Positions 1 to 8,268 of a stretch of 36,164 nucleotides of DNA are shown in pieces. How positions within the stretch are numbered: position 1 is the first letter of the stretch; every line of letters starts with the position of its first letter. The notes beneath the pieces are model-generated. The model did not search any database and was not told the DNA's origin. It worked only from the letters and a program-made list of their open reading frames with translations. Source of the stretch: an uncultured Acetobacteraceae bacterium (GTDB lineage: Bacteria; Pseudomonadota; Alphaproteobacteria; Acetobacterales; Acetobacteraceae); assembly GCA_903839965.1 (NCBI GenBank), contig CAIMEK010000022.1, positions 1 to 36,164 on the forward strand, given 5' to 3'. The position numbers and the translations under genes are program-made.

Positions 1-224
1 CGTATCAGAGCATGATCAACCGTCGTTTCATGATCGTGCCTCCTGCCCTGCCCAGCGGCGGCCACGCTGAACAGCTTGCGAAGCAAGCAAAGAATTTCCG
101 CGCCTGCTGCTTGAACTGGCGAACATGAGAGTGGATAGAATCTGACGGAAGAAACCCTCGCGAATCGGCCCACGTTGGCGGATTTCCGCCATTCCCACTG
201 GACTCATCCGTTTGGTTTTCACCA

Positions 225-575
225 CTAGGTGCAGGAGATCGGCAACGGGGGGGGGTGAAGGCCATGCGGGGCGAGGAATTCGACATCATGCTGATGGATG
301 TATAGATGCCGGTAGTGGACAGCATCAAGGCGACGCGGCCGATCAGGGCGATGCCCCGCCAGCGTGGCCGGGTGTCTGTGGTAGCGCTGACCGCCGACGC
401 GATGACCGGGGCGAAGGAATACTGCCTAGCGGCCCGGATGGATGACTCCCTGCCCAAGCCGATAGGGGCGGCGGCGCGGCCGAGCAAGCTGGCGGCGCTA
501 GTGCCGGGCGGGTCGGCCGACGGTGCGATGTATCTGGGGGGCATGACCCAGGAGCGGCTGGCTCGGTGCCGATGA
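225..575 (+). pseudogene. Response-regulator receiver (REC) domain fragment, truncated and interrupted by an in-frame TAG
   Basis: Frame reads MRGEEFDIMLMDV*MPVVDSIKATRPIRAM...VVALTADAMTGAKEYCLAARMDDSLPKPI, matching the REC pattern LMDVQMPVMDG...ALTA...GMDDYLxKP; TAG at 303-305 sits where Q is usual; the start is missing and a G9 run lies upstream. Confidence 0.7.
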
Positions 576-1669
576 GCCGGCGGGGCCGTTTGGGACGGCG
601 CCGTCTGCTGGCAGCGGCGGCGATGGTTGGCCTGACGCGGTTTGAGACCGATGCGCCGGCGCGGGCCGCATCGCAGGGAACCGAGCGGGCGGAGTGGACC
701 GAGCGGGCGGAGTGGTCGGCCTTTCGCACGCGTTACTTGCTGGCTGAGGGTCGGGTGGTCGATACCGGCAACGGCAGCGCGTCGCACAGCGAGGGCCAGG
801 GTTGGGGGCTGTTCTGCGCCGCAACTGCCGGCGATCGTGAGGCATTCGACCGCATGCTGGGCTGGACCGGACGCACGTTGCGCCGCCGCGGTGACGCACT
901 GCACGCTTGGCGCTACCTGCCTTATGCGAAGCTGAAAGTGCCGGACATCAACAATGCCACCGACGGTGATCTGTTCATCGCCGCCGCGCTCGGGCGGGCG
1001 GCGCGCCGCTGGGGTTCGTCGGCGTACGCAAAAGCCGGTGCCGCGATCGCGCAGGATGTGCTCCGCCTGCTGGTGCGTCGGAGCCGCGGGCGGACCGTGC
1101 TGCTGCCCGGCACTGGCGGATTCGTATCGGACACCACGCTGGTGGTGAACCCATCCTACTACGCGTTCCCGGCGCTGGCGGAACTGGCGGTGTTGGCTCC
1201 GTCGCCGCAATGGGACGAGATTCGCCGCGACGGCGTGGCGCTGCTCGAGGAGGGGCGGTTCGGCCGCTGGATGCTGCCTCCGGATTGGCTGCGTGTGCCG
1301 GATGACGCTTCAGTACCGCTGGCGCCAGCCCCGCCCTGGCCGGCCCGGTTCTCCTTCGACGCCATCCGCGTGCCGCTGTACCTGGCCTGGGCACGGGTGC
1401 CGGTGCCCGCGCTGATGGAGGCGTTCGTTCGCTACTGGTCGGCCTTCCCGCCCGGGGAGGCGCCGGCATGGGTGGATTTGAGCACGGACATGACTGCGCC
1501 GTTCCCGGCCGGCCCTGGAATGACTGCGGTGGCGCGCCTGGCCACCACGGCAGACCGCCGGGCGGAAGATTTGGGGATGCTGCCTACGGTTGCCTCAGCG
1601 GCCGACTATTATGACGCCGCCCTCATCCTGTTGTCGCGGATCGCTTGGCGCGAAAGCGGCGCTGGATGA
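572..1669 (+). CDS. bcsZ: Glycosyl hydrolase family 8 endoglucanase (cellulose synthase-associated, BcsZ/CMCax-like)
   Basis: Twin-Arg/Ala-rich N-terminus (RRGRLGRRRLLAAAAM); GH8-type motifs VDTGNGSASHSEGQGWGLF, INNATDGDLFIAAAL and VNPSYYAFPALAEL; first gene of a bcs cluster. Confidence 0.92.
   Translation: MSRRGRLGRRRLLAAAAMVGLTRFETDAPARAASQGTERAEWTERAEWSAFRTRYLLAEGRVVDTGNGSASHSEGQGWGLFCAATAGDREAFDRMLGWTGRTLRRRGDALHAWRYLPYAKLKVPDINNATDGDLFIAAALGRAARRWGSSAYAKAGAAIAQDVLRLLVRRSRGRTVLLPGTGGFVSDTTLVVNPSYYAFPALAELAVLAPSPQWDEIRRDGVALLEEGRFGRWMLPPDWLRVPDDASVPLAPAPPWPARFSFDAIRVPLYLAWARVPVPALMEAFVRYWSAFPPGEAPAWVDLSTDMTAPFPAGPGMTAVARLATTADRRAEDLGMLPTVASAADYYDAALILLSRIAWRESGAG
1592..1644 (+). repeat. 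Copy A of a 53-bp direct repeat (3' end of bcsZ)
   Basis: gcctcagcggccgactattatgacgccgccctcatcctgttgtcgcggatcgc; 49/53 identical by eye to 2053-2105. Confidence 0.9.
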
Positions 1670-2052
1670 GGAAATGATGGGAACGATGACTGGAAGCGCC
1701 GCCGCCACAGATCCCGCCCGTTCGCGGGACAAAGCCGCTTCGGCTTTGACCGAGGCATGGCGACTCCGTACGCGTTATTAGAGGCGTGATTTGTCCCCTC
1801 GTTGGACGGTACAACGCATTACACTAATGGCATCTGGATCGCCGCGACTTACGGCCTGCCGTAGGTACATGATTGGTTGTTGTATTGCGAGTGCAGGATC
1901 TGATAGCGGACAGCTGAATCCGACGGCTGCCGAGACCACGTGTTCCTCCTCTTCAGGTCTTCGGTGACATGCAGCCCACGCTTCGGTCAGGCGAGTCGAT
2001 CGGGGGTATAGGTGCCTGAACGGTCCGGCGCACAGTGCCGATTTGGCCTCGC

Positions 2053-2130
2053 GCCTCAGCGCCCGACTATTATGACGCCGCCCTCATCCTGCTGTCCCGG
2101 ATTGCCCGGCCTGAATGCGGAGCGGTCTGA
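2053..2130 (+). pseudogene. Relic of the 3' end of a second GH8 gene
   Basis: Encodes APDYYDAALILLSRIARPECGAV*, paralogous to the bcsZ C-terminus AADYYDAALILLSRIAWRESGAG* and to the 32073 paralogue SPDYYSAALILLSRLACQERYAA*. Confidence 0.8.
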
Positions 2131-2229
2131 TGGAACGGCGATACAATACGAGCTGCCAGAGCAGAACATCTGCTTGCGACGGCGCGGTGGGATACTGCAC
2201 AATCAGACGTTCAACCCGCGGTGTAGGCG

Positions 2230-2844
2230 ATGAGTGCACTGAACTCCAACATCGAACGAGGGCCGGAAGCACCTGGCCCGCCGGATATGATCTATCGCAG
2301 CTTTGCTGCCGACCCGAGGACCGGATCGGCGATTACCGAGCCAGGCGCCGATCCTGCGGTGTTGTTCCCGCTGCTGGAGGCAGCGTTGCCGGGCGGCCTC
2401 GGAGCCGGGCGGGCCCGACCTGACGAGTTTTTCGAGGCTTCGGTGAGCGCGGCGCCGGTGGTGCCAGCCACCGTGGCTGCTGCGCCAACGCGGGTTGTGT
2501 CACACGCCGTCCCCGCCATGCCGTTGCCCGCAGCTGCGGCGGCTACCCCGGCGGCGCTTCCCATTGGGCTATTTGCCATGCCGCCGCCGGCGCCTTCCGT
2601 GGCACGGTTCCCCCCGTTGCCACCAATCATTGCACCGGATCTGGCAGCGCCGGCGGCTCCGCCGAGGCCGCTCTGGGCGCCGCATGCGCCGCCGCCGCTG
2701 GTTACGCCATCTGCGCCGGCAGTTTTCACCGCCGGCACGACGACGCTTGAGCGCATGTTTAGGGTGCTGCGCGGCGGCGCCCCGCCACATAACGGCGGGG
2801 GCGCAGTCGGGCGCAGACTGCAAGACCTGTTCCGGTGCCTCTGA
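2230..2844 (+). CDS. Pro/Ala-rich cellulose-secretion accessory protein (BcsP/BcsO/BcsH-like by context)
   Basis: 204 aa with a long Pro/Ala low-complexity centre and a C-terminus carrying two related amphipathic segments (LERMFRVLRG and LQDLFRCL); lies between bcsZ and bcsQ. Confidence 0.6.
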   Translation: MSALNSNIERGPEAPGPPDMIYRSFAADPRTGSAITEPGADPAVLFPLLEAALPGGLGAGRARPDEFFEASVSAAPVVPATVAAAPTRVVSHAVPAMPLPAAAAATPAALPIGLFAMPPPAPSVARFPPLPPIIAPDLAAPAAPPRPLWAPHAPPPLVTPSAPAVFTAGTTTLERMFRVLRGGAPPHNGGGAVGRRLQDLFRCL

Positions 2845-2890
2845 TCTTGCGCCCAGCTGTTGCCCAACCATGCTGCGGCCAAGGGATGTC

Positions 2891-3670
2891 ATGCCACTGA
2901 TCTGCTTCGCCTCGCCGAAGGGCGGTGTGGGCAAGACCACGCTGGCCGCCAACGTGGCGTGCGAGTTGGAGCGCGCGGGAAAGGAGGTGGTGGCGCTCGA
3001 CGTCGACCCACAGAATGCCCTGCGGCTGCCCTTGGGCGTGCCGCTAGGTGAGCGGCTGGCGTTTACCGCGCTGTTGCAGGCGCGACCGGACTGGCGACGC
3101 TGCCTGCGTGCCACGCCCAGCGGCGTCGGACTGCTGGCGCACGGTCCATGCGATCTGGCGGCATCAATCGCGCTCGCCGCCGCGCTAGGCGCTGAGCCGG
3201 AGCTGCTCGCTGGACCGCTGCGCGATATGCTGGCACAGCCTGGGCTATACGTCGTGGCCGACACCATGCCGGGCCCGTCGCCACAGCTCTCGGTGATGCT
3301 GTCGCTGGCCGACCTCGTGGTCACGGTACTGCTAGTCGATGCTGGCTCGGTGTCGCTGATACCCGCAGTGGAGAGCGGCGCCAGCTATGGCGGGACAGTG
3401 CCGGCGCGGCTGGTGTACGTGCTGAACCAGTACGACCCGCGCACGCGACTTGGACCGCTGATTGCCAATGCGGTGGCGCGCCAGCTCGGGACGCGGCTGC
3501 TCGGACGGGTCTACCGCGATGAGCACGTGGCCGAGGCGCTGGCAGCACAGAAGCCAGTGGCCGACTACGCACCGGCCTCGAAGGCGGCACAGGACCTAGC
3601 GCACCTAACGGTTGCGATCGTAGCATGGCTGCAGGCGGCATCGCCGAAGGCCGGCGGGGTGCTGGCATGA
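2891..3670 (+). CDS. bcsQ: BcsQ-like MinD/ParA-family ATPase of the cellulose operon
   Basis: Starts MPLICFASPKGGVGKTTLAANVACELERAGKEVVALDVDPQNALRLPLG, with deviant Walker A KGGVGKTT; overlaps bcsAB by ATGA at 3667-3670. Confidence 0.88.
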   Translation: MPLICFASPKGGVGKTTLAANVACELERAGKEVVALDVDPQNALRLPLGVPLGERLAFTALLQARPDWRRCLRATPSGVGLLAHGPCDLAASIALAAALGAEPELLAGPLRDMLAQPGLYVVADTMPGPSPQLSVMLSLADLVVTVLLVDAGSVSLIPAVESGASYGGTVPARLVYVLNQYDPRTRLGPLIANAVARQLGTRLLGRVYRDEHVAEALAAQKPVADYAPASKAAQDLAHLTVAIVAWLQAASPKAGGVLA

Positions 3671-6600
3671 GGGTACGCCTCCTCCGACTGTTCGTGGATG
3701 ACACGGCCGTGCCGCACGGCATCGAATGGGGCGTCATCGCGCTGCTGGGCGTGGTGGGCGCGCTGCTGGTGTGGACTGCCGTTACGGTCTCGCTTGATTC
3801 GCTGCATCAGGCAGCACTGGCAGTCGGCACGATGCTGGTGTTCCTGGTTTGCAACCGGGTGCCGGGGCGGCCGATGACCCTGTTCCTGATGGTGCTCTCG
3901 TCAGCGGTGTCACTGCGCTACATCCTTTGGCGCTTCACTGAGACGCTGGACTTCGCCACTCCGCTCCAGGGCATGCTGGGCACCGGGCTAGCTCTGGCGG
4001 AGCTGTACGCCTTCCTGGTGCTGGCGCTCGGCTACTTGCAGATGGTCTGGCCACTTGAGCGCAAGCCGGTGCCGCTGCCGGCTGATCCCGAGGACTGGCC
4101 GACGGTGGACGTCTATGTGCCCACCTACAACGAGGACCTCTCGATCGTGCGCGCCACTGTGCTGGCGGCGATGACTTTGGATTGGCCGCGCGACAAGCTG
4201 CGCGTCTACATCCTGGACGACGGGCGGCGACGGGTGTTTCGTGACTTCGCCGCTGCTACCGGTGCCGGCTACATCATCCGACCCGACAACGAACACGCCA
4301 AGGCGGGCAACCTGAACCACGCGATGAAGCTGACCGACGGCGAGTTCATCGCAATCTTCGACTGCGACCATATCCCGACCCGCGCCTTCCTGCAGATGAC
4401 CATGGGCTGGATGGTGCGGGATGAACGCATGGCGTTGATACAGACGCCGCACCATTTCTACTCGCCCGACCCATTCCAGCGGAACCTCTCCGCCGGCAGT
4501 CGCGTGCCGCCCGAGGGCAACATGTTCTATGGAATGATACAACCTTGCAACGACTTCTGGGGCGGGGCGTTCTTTTGCGGTTCCTGCGCGGTGTTGCGCC
4601 GCACGGCGCTGGACAGCATCGGCGGCGTTGCCACTGAGACGGTGACTGAAGATGCCCACACGGCGCTGAAGATGCACCGCAAGGGATGGAAGTCGGCCTA
4701 TCTGCGCATTCCGCTAGCGGCCGGGCTGGCGACCGAGCGGCTGATGTTGCATATCGGCCAGCGCATGCGTTGGGCGCGCGGTATGCTACAGATCCTGCGC
4801 ATCGATAATCCGGCCCGGGGGGTCGGGCTGAGCCTCGGTCAGCGTCTATGTTACTTCAATGCAATGTTTCATTTCTGCTTCGCGGTGCCGCGGTTGGTGT
4901 TCCTGACCTCCCCTCTAGCGTTCCTGTTCTTTAATCAGAATGTCATCGCCGCGTCGCCGCTGGCCATCGTGGCCTATGCCTTGCCACACATCTTCCACAC
5001 GGTGGCGACCAATGCGCGGCTGCAGGGGCGCTGGCGCCATTCGTTCTGGAGCGAGATCTACGAGACGACTCTGGCACTGTTCCTGGTGCGGGTGACAGTC
5101 GTGACCTTGTTCAATCCTCGCGCCGGCAAGTTCAACGTGACCGACAAGGGTGGCCTGTTAGGCCGCGGCTTTTTCGATACCGGCGCGGTGTATCCCAACC
5201 TGATCCTGGGCTTGATCCTGGTGCTGGGGCTGCTTCGCGGGCTGTACGGCATCGCCTTTCAGCATCCGGACACGTTGGCATTCCAGGCCTTGCTACTGAA
5301 CTCGGTGTGGGTGTGTTTCAGCCTACTGATCGTGATGGGAGCGTTGGCGGTTGGACGAGAGACGCGGCAGATCAGGCACAGCGCACGGGTGCGAGCGCGG
5401 GTCCCGGTGACCGTGCTGCTGCCGGATGGGCGAGCGTTGCAGGGCATGAGCCACGACCTCTCACTCGGCGGCGGGGCGTTGCTGGTGGACCGGGTGGAGG
5501 ACGTGCCTCCTGACACAAGCGTGGATCTGGAGTTCGCGGTCGGCGCCGAACGGCTGCTGGTGCCGGCTCGCCTGCTGCGCTGGGAGGGCCCGTTCCTGCG
5601 GATCGCGTGGCGGAAGGACACGATCGAGGCGGAAACCCGGGTGATGCAGTTGGTATTCGGCCGGCCCGATGCCTGGCTGGACTGGGACCAATTCCCCGAC
5701 GACAAGCCGCTGGCCAGTCTGTGGCGGGTGCTGGTGAGCATCCGCGGGCTGTTCCGACCAAAGGGGCAACTGCTCGCGGCATCCGATCTGCCTGCGAAGA
5801 CGCCGCCTGCCCAACCTGTGGCGGAAGGCACGTTGGCACGCCAGAGCTTTGTCCTGCCACCGCGTGGAGCGGTAGCCGGGACCGGACGCGGGAAAGCGAT
5901 GGGCAACAAGGCCGTGGCTGCGGTTGTAATGGCACTGCTGCTCCCAGTGGCAGCGTGGGCGCAACTGCCACCTGCAGCGCCCTCCACGTCGCCGCCGATA
6001 GTGCGTCCCTATGCGTCGCCGGTTCCGCTGCTGCCCTCGGCGACGCCCCCGGCGGCACCTACAGCCCCGGCGGTACCTGCCGGTCAGGCTGGCCCGTCTT
6101 CAGTGCCGCCGCTACCACCGGTCGGTCCGGAAACCCGACGCGTGGTGCTAACCATGCGCGACCTCGGTGCGACCGAACCGATGACCATGCGCGGCGCCAC
6201 TCCTATCCAGGGCGTTCTGTTTGGAATCAGAAACGATGAGGTGGTGACCGACGCGCGGCTGTTGCTCAGCGGCGCAATGTCGCCGGCGCTGATTCCGGAA
6301 TTCTCCGCCGTCACAGTGACACTGAACGAGCAGTATATCGGCACCATCCAGGCCGAGCGTGATCACCCGCAGGTCGGGCCGGTGGAGATGCCGGTCAATC
6401 CGGTGTTTTTCCAGGACCGCAACCGGCTGAACTTCCGCTTCACTGGGCGCTATACGGAGCAATGCAACGACCCGCTGAGCGGGCTGCTGTGGGCGACCGT
6501 GTCGGACCGTTCAACACTGACACTGACCATCGCGCGGCTGCCACCGCAGCGCGACTTGGTGCGGCTACCTCTGCCGTTCTTCGACCAAAACCTGCGTACC

Positions 6601-8259
6601 CGGCTGGTATTGCCCTTCGTGCTGCCGACCCAACCCAGCAACGAAACACTGCAGGCTGCGGCGATCATCGCCTCCTGGTTCGGCAACCTGGCGGATTTCC
6701 GTGGGGTGTCCTTCCCAGTGGCGAACGAAGCCCCGGCCGAAGGTAACGCAGTGCTGGTGGCGAGCGGGCGCGACGTGCCGGGCGGGCTGGTGCTGCCACC
6801 GCTGACCGGGCCGACGCTGCTGGAAATGCCGAACCCGAACGACCGGCTGGCGACGCTGTTGGTGATTGCCGGGCGCAACCCGGGAGAGGTGTTGGCGGCA
6901 GCGAGCACGCTGGTGACGGGACCGCGGATGCTGTCCGGCAGCACGATGGCGGTACAGGCGCCGGTGGTGTCGGGGCGCCGACCATACGACGCGCCACGCT
7001 GGATCGCGACCGACCGGCCGGTGCGCTTGGGCGAACTGGTAGACGTGTCAGAGCTGCAGGGTAGCGGTTACCTGCCGGGAACGTTGCACGTGCCGTTCCG
7101 TACCTCGTCCGATCTGTACACTTGGCGGCGTCGGCCCTACACCGCCGAGATCAACTTCCGCGCTCCGCCCGGGCCGATCATCGACGTGGCACCGTCCAGG
7201 TTGGACGTATCGATCAATGGGTTGTTCCTAAAAAGCTACTCGCTTGCACCGGCGGAACGGCCGTGGAGTTGGATCGCCCGGCTGCTCGGCTTTTCGGTGC
7301 CGCAGCGGCGGGAGGCGACGTCGGTGCCGCCTTGGACCGTGTTCGGGCAGAACGACCTACAACTGTTTTTCGATGCACGGCCGCTGCACCGCGGTGACTG
7401 TGTGGCCATTCCCGACGATGTACGGATGTCGGTGGATCCGGACTCCACCATGGACTTCAGCAACGCCTACCACTTTACCGAGCTGCCTGATCTGGCGTTT
7501 TTCGTCAGCTCTGGCTTTCCGTTCACCCGAATGGCTGACCTGTCCGACACCGCGGTGGTGCTGCCGGACCGGGTCGGGACGGTGGAGCTCTCGGCGTTCC
7601 TGACGCTGATGGGACGGATCGGGGCGCTGACCGGCTATCCTGTGCTGCGAGTGACTGTGGTGCGACCGGGCGAGGCGGCGACACTGGCGGACAAGGATCT
7701 GTTGGCGATCGGCACGCTGGCGCATTTCGCAGTGGCGGCGGACCTACTGCGCGAGAGCCCGTACCGGCTGGACGGCAACGCGCTGCGGGTAGTGCTGCCG
7801 AACGCCCTGCGGGGCATCTGGCGGCTGTTCGGCGACCGCACGGACGAGGACCGGGCCAAGGCCGCAACGGCCTTGTCGTCGCCGCTGGGCAGCGGGGCGG
7901 CGGTGATGATCGGTGCGGCGGCACCGTCGCGGCACGGCCACTCGGTGGTAGCCATTCTGGCGGGCGAGCCGCAAGGATTGGGTGCCATGGTGGCCGCGTT
8001 AGGCGACGCCAGGCTGGTGCCCGACATCGAGGGCGACCTGACGCTGCTGGCCGGTGGCAAAGTGACGTCATGGCGGGCCGGACCGAGTTATACGGTGGGC
8101 TATCTGCCGCCTTGGCTGTGGCCGGACTGGCTGCTGCGCGACAACCCGCTGTGGATCCTGGGGTTGATAGTGGTCTCGGCCGGCATGCTCGGATTGGCAC
8201 TGCTGCGCATCCTCGTTTGGAGCGCGGCGCGGCGGATCGGGTGGCGGCGGCCGAGCTAG
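3667..8259 (+). CDS. bcsAB: Fused cellulose synthase catalytic subunit/periplasmic subunit (BcsA-BcsB)
   Basis: GT2 motifs DDGRR, DCD, FFCGS, TED and QRMRW; PilZ RxxxR and DLSLGGG; then an internal signal-peptide-like segment MGNKAVAAVVMALLLPVAAWAQ and BcsB-like domains, with a C-terminal TM helix, in one ~1530-aa ORF. Confidence 0.95.
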   Translation: MRVRLLRLFVDDTAVPHGIEWGVIALLGVVGALLVWTAVTVSLDSLHQAALAVGTMLVFLVCNRVPGRPMTLFLMVLSSAVSLRYILWRFTETLDFATPLQGMLGTGLALAELYAFLVLALGYLQMVWPLERKPVPLPADPEDWPTVDVYVPTYNEDLSIVRATVLAAMTLDWPRDKLRVYILDDGRRRVFRDFAAATGAGYIIRPDNEHAKAGNLNHAMKLTDGEFIAIFDCDHIPTRAFLQMTMGWMVRDERMALIQTPHHFYSPDPFQRNLSAGSRVPPEGNMFYGMIQPCNDFWGGAFFCGSCAVLRRTALDSIGGVATETVTEDAHTALKMHRKGWKSAYLRIPLAAGLATERLMLHIGQRMRWARGMLQILRIDNPARGVGLSLGQRLCYFNAMFHFCFAVPRLVFLTSPLAFLFFNQNVIAASPLAIVAYALPHIFHTVATNARLQGRWRHSFWSEIYETTLALFLVRVTVVTLFNPRAGKFNVTDKGGLLGRGFFDTGAVYPNLILGLILVLGLLRGLYGIAFQHPDTLAFQALLLNSVWVCFSLLIVMGALAVGRETRQIRHSARVRARVPVTVLLPDGRALQGMSHDLSLGGGALLVDRVEDVPPDTSVDLEFAVGAERLLVPARLLRWEGPFLRIAWRKDTIEAETRVMQLVFGRPDAWLDWDQFPDDKPLASLWRVLVSIRGLFRPKGQLLAASDLPAKTPPAQPVAEGTLARQSFVLPPRGAVAGTGRGKAMGNKAVAAVVMALLLPVAAWAQLPPAAPSTSPPIVRPYASPVPLLPSATPPAAPTAPAVPAGQAGPSSVPPLPPVGPETRRVVLTMRDLGATEPMTMRGATPIQGVLFGIRNDEVVTDARLLLSGAMSPALIPEFSAVTVTLNEQYIGTIQAERDHPQVGPVEMPVNPVFFQDRNRLNFRFTGRYTEQCNDPLSGLLWATVSDRSTLTLTIARLPPQRDLVRLPLPFFDQNLRTRLVLPFVLPTQPSNETLQAAAIIASWFGNLADFRGVSFPVANEAPAEGNAVLVASGRDVPGGLVLPPLTGPTLLEMPNPNDRLATLLVIAGRNPGEVLAAASTLVTGPRMLSGSTMAVQAPVVSGRRPYDAPRWIATDRPVRLGELVDVSELQGSGYLPGTLHVPFRTSSDLYTWRRRPYTAEINFRAPPGPIIDVAPSRLDVSINGLFLKSYSLAPAERPWSWIARLLGFSVPQRREATSVPPWTVFGQNDLQLFFDARPLHRGDCVAIPDDVRMSVDPDSTMDFSNAYHFTELPDLAFFVSSGFPFTRMADLSDTAVVLPDRVGTVELSAFLTLMGRIGALTGYPVLRVTVVRPGEAATLADKDLLAIGTLAHFAVAADLLRESPYRLDGNALRVVLPNALRGIWRLFGDRTDEDRAKAATALSSPLGSGAAVMIGAAAPSRHGHSVVAILAGEPQGLGAMVAALGDARLVPDIEGDLTLLAGGKVTSWRAGPSYTVGYLPPWLWPDWLLRDNPLWILGLIVVSAGMLGLALLRILVWSAARRIGWRRPS

Positions 8260-8268
8260 GAGCAGGCA

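Noticed and set aside
5-1210. 401-aa minus-strand ORF and other long ORFs antisense to bcsZ
   Set aside because: Arg/Pro-rich shadow ORF typical of high-GC DNA; the plus strand carries a clear GH8 protein.
2292-3324. Long minus-strand ORFs opposite the Pro-rich gene and bcsQ
   Set aside because: Low-complexity composition mirrors the sense strand; no recognisable motif.
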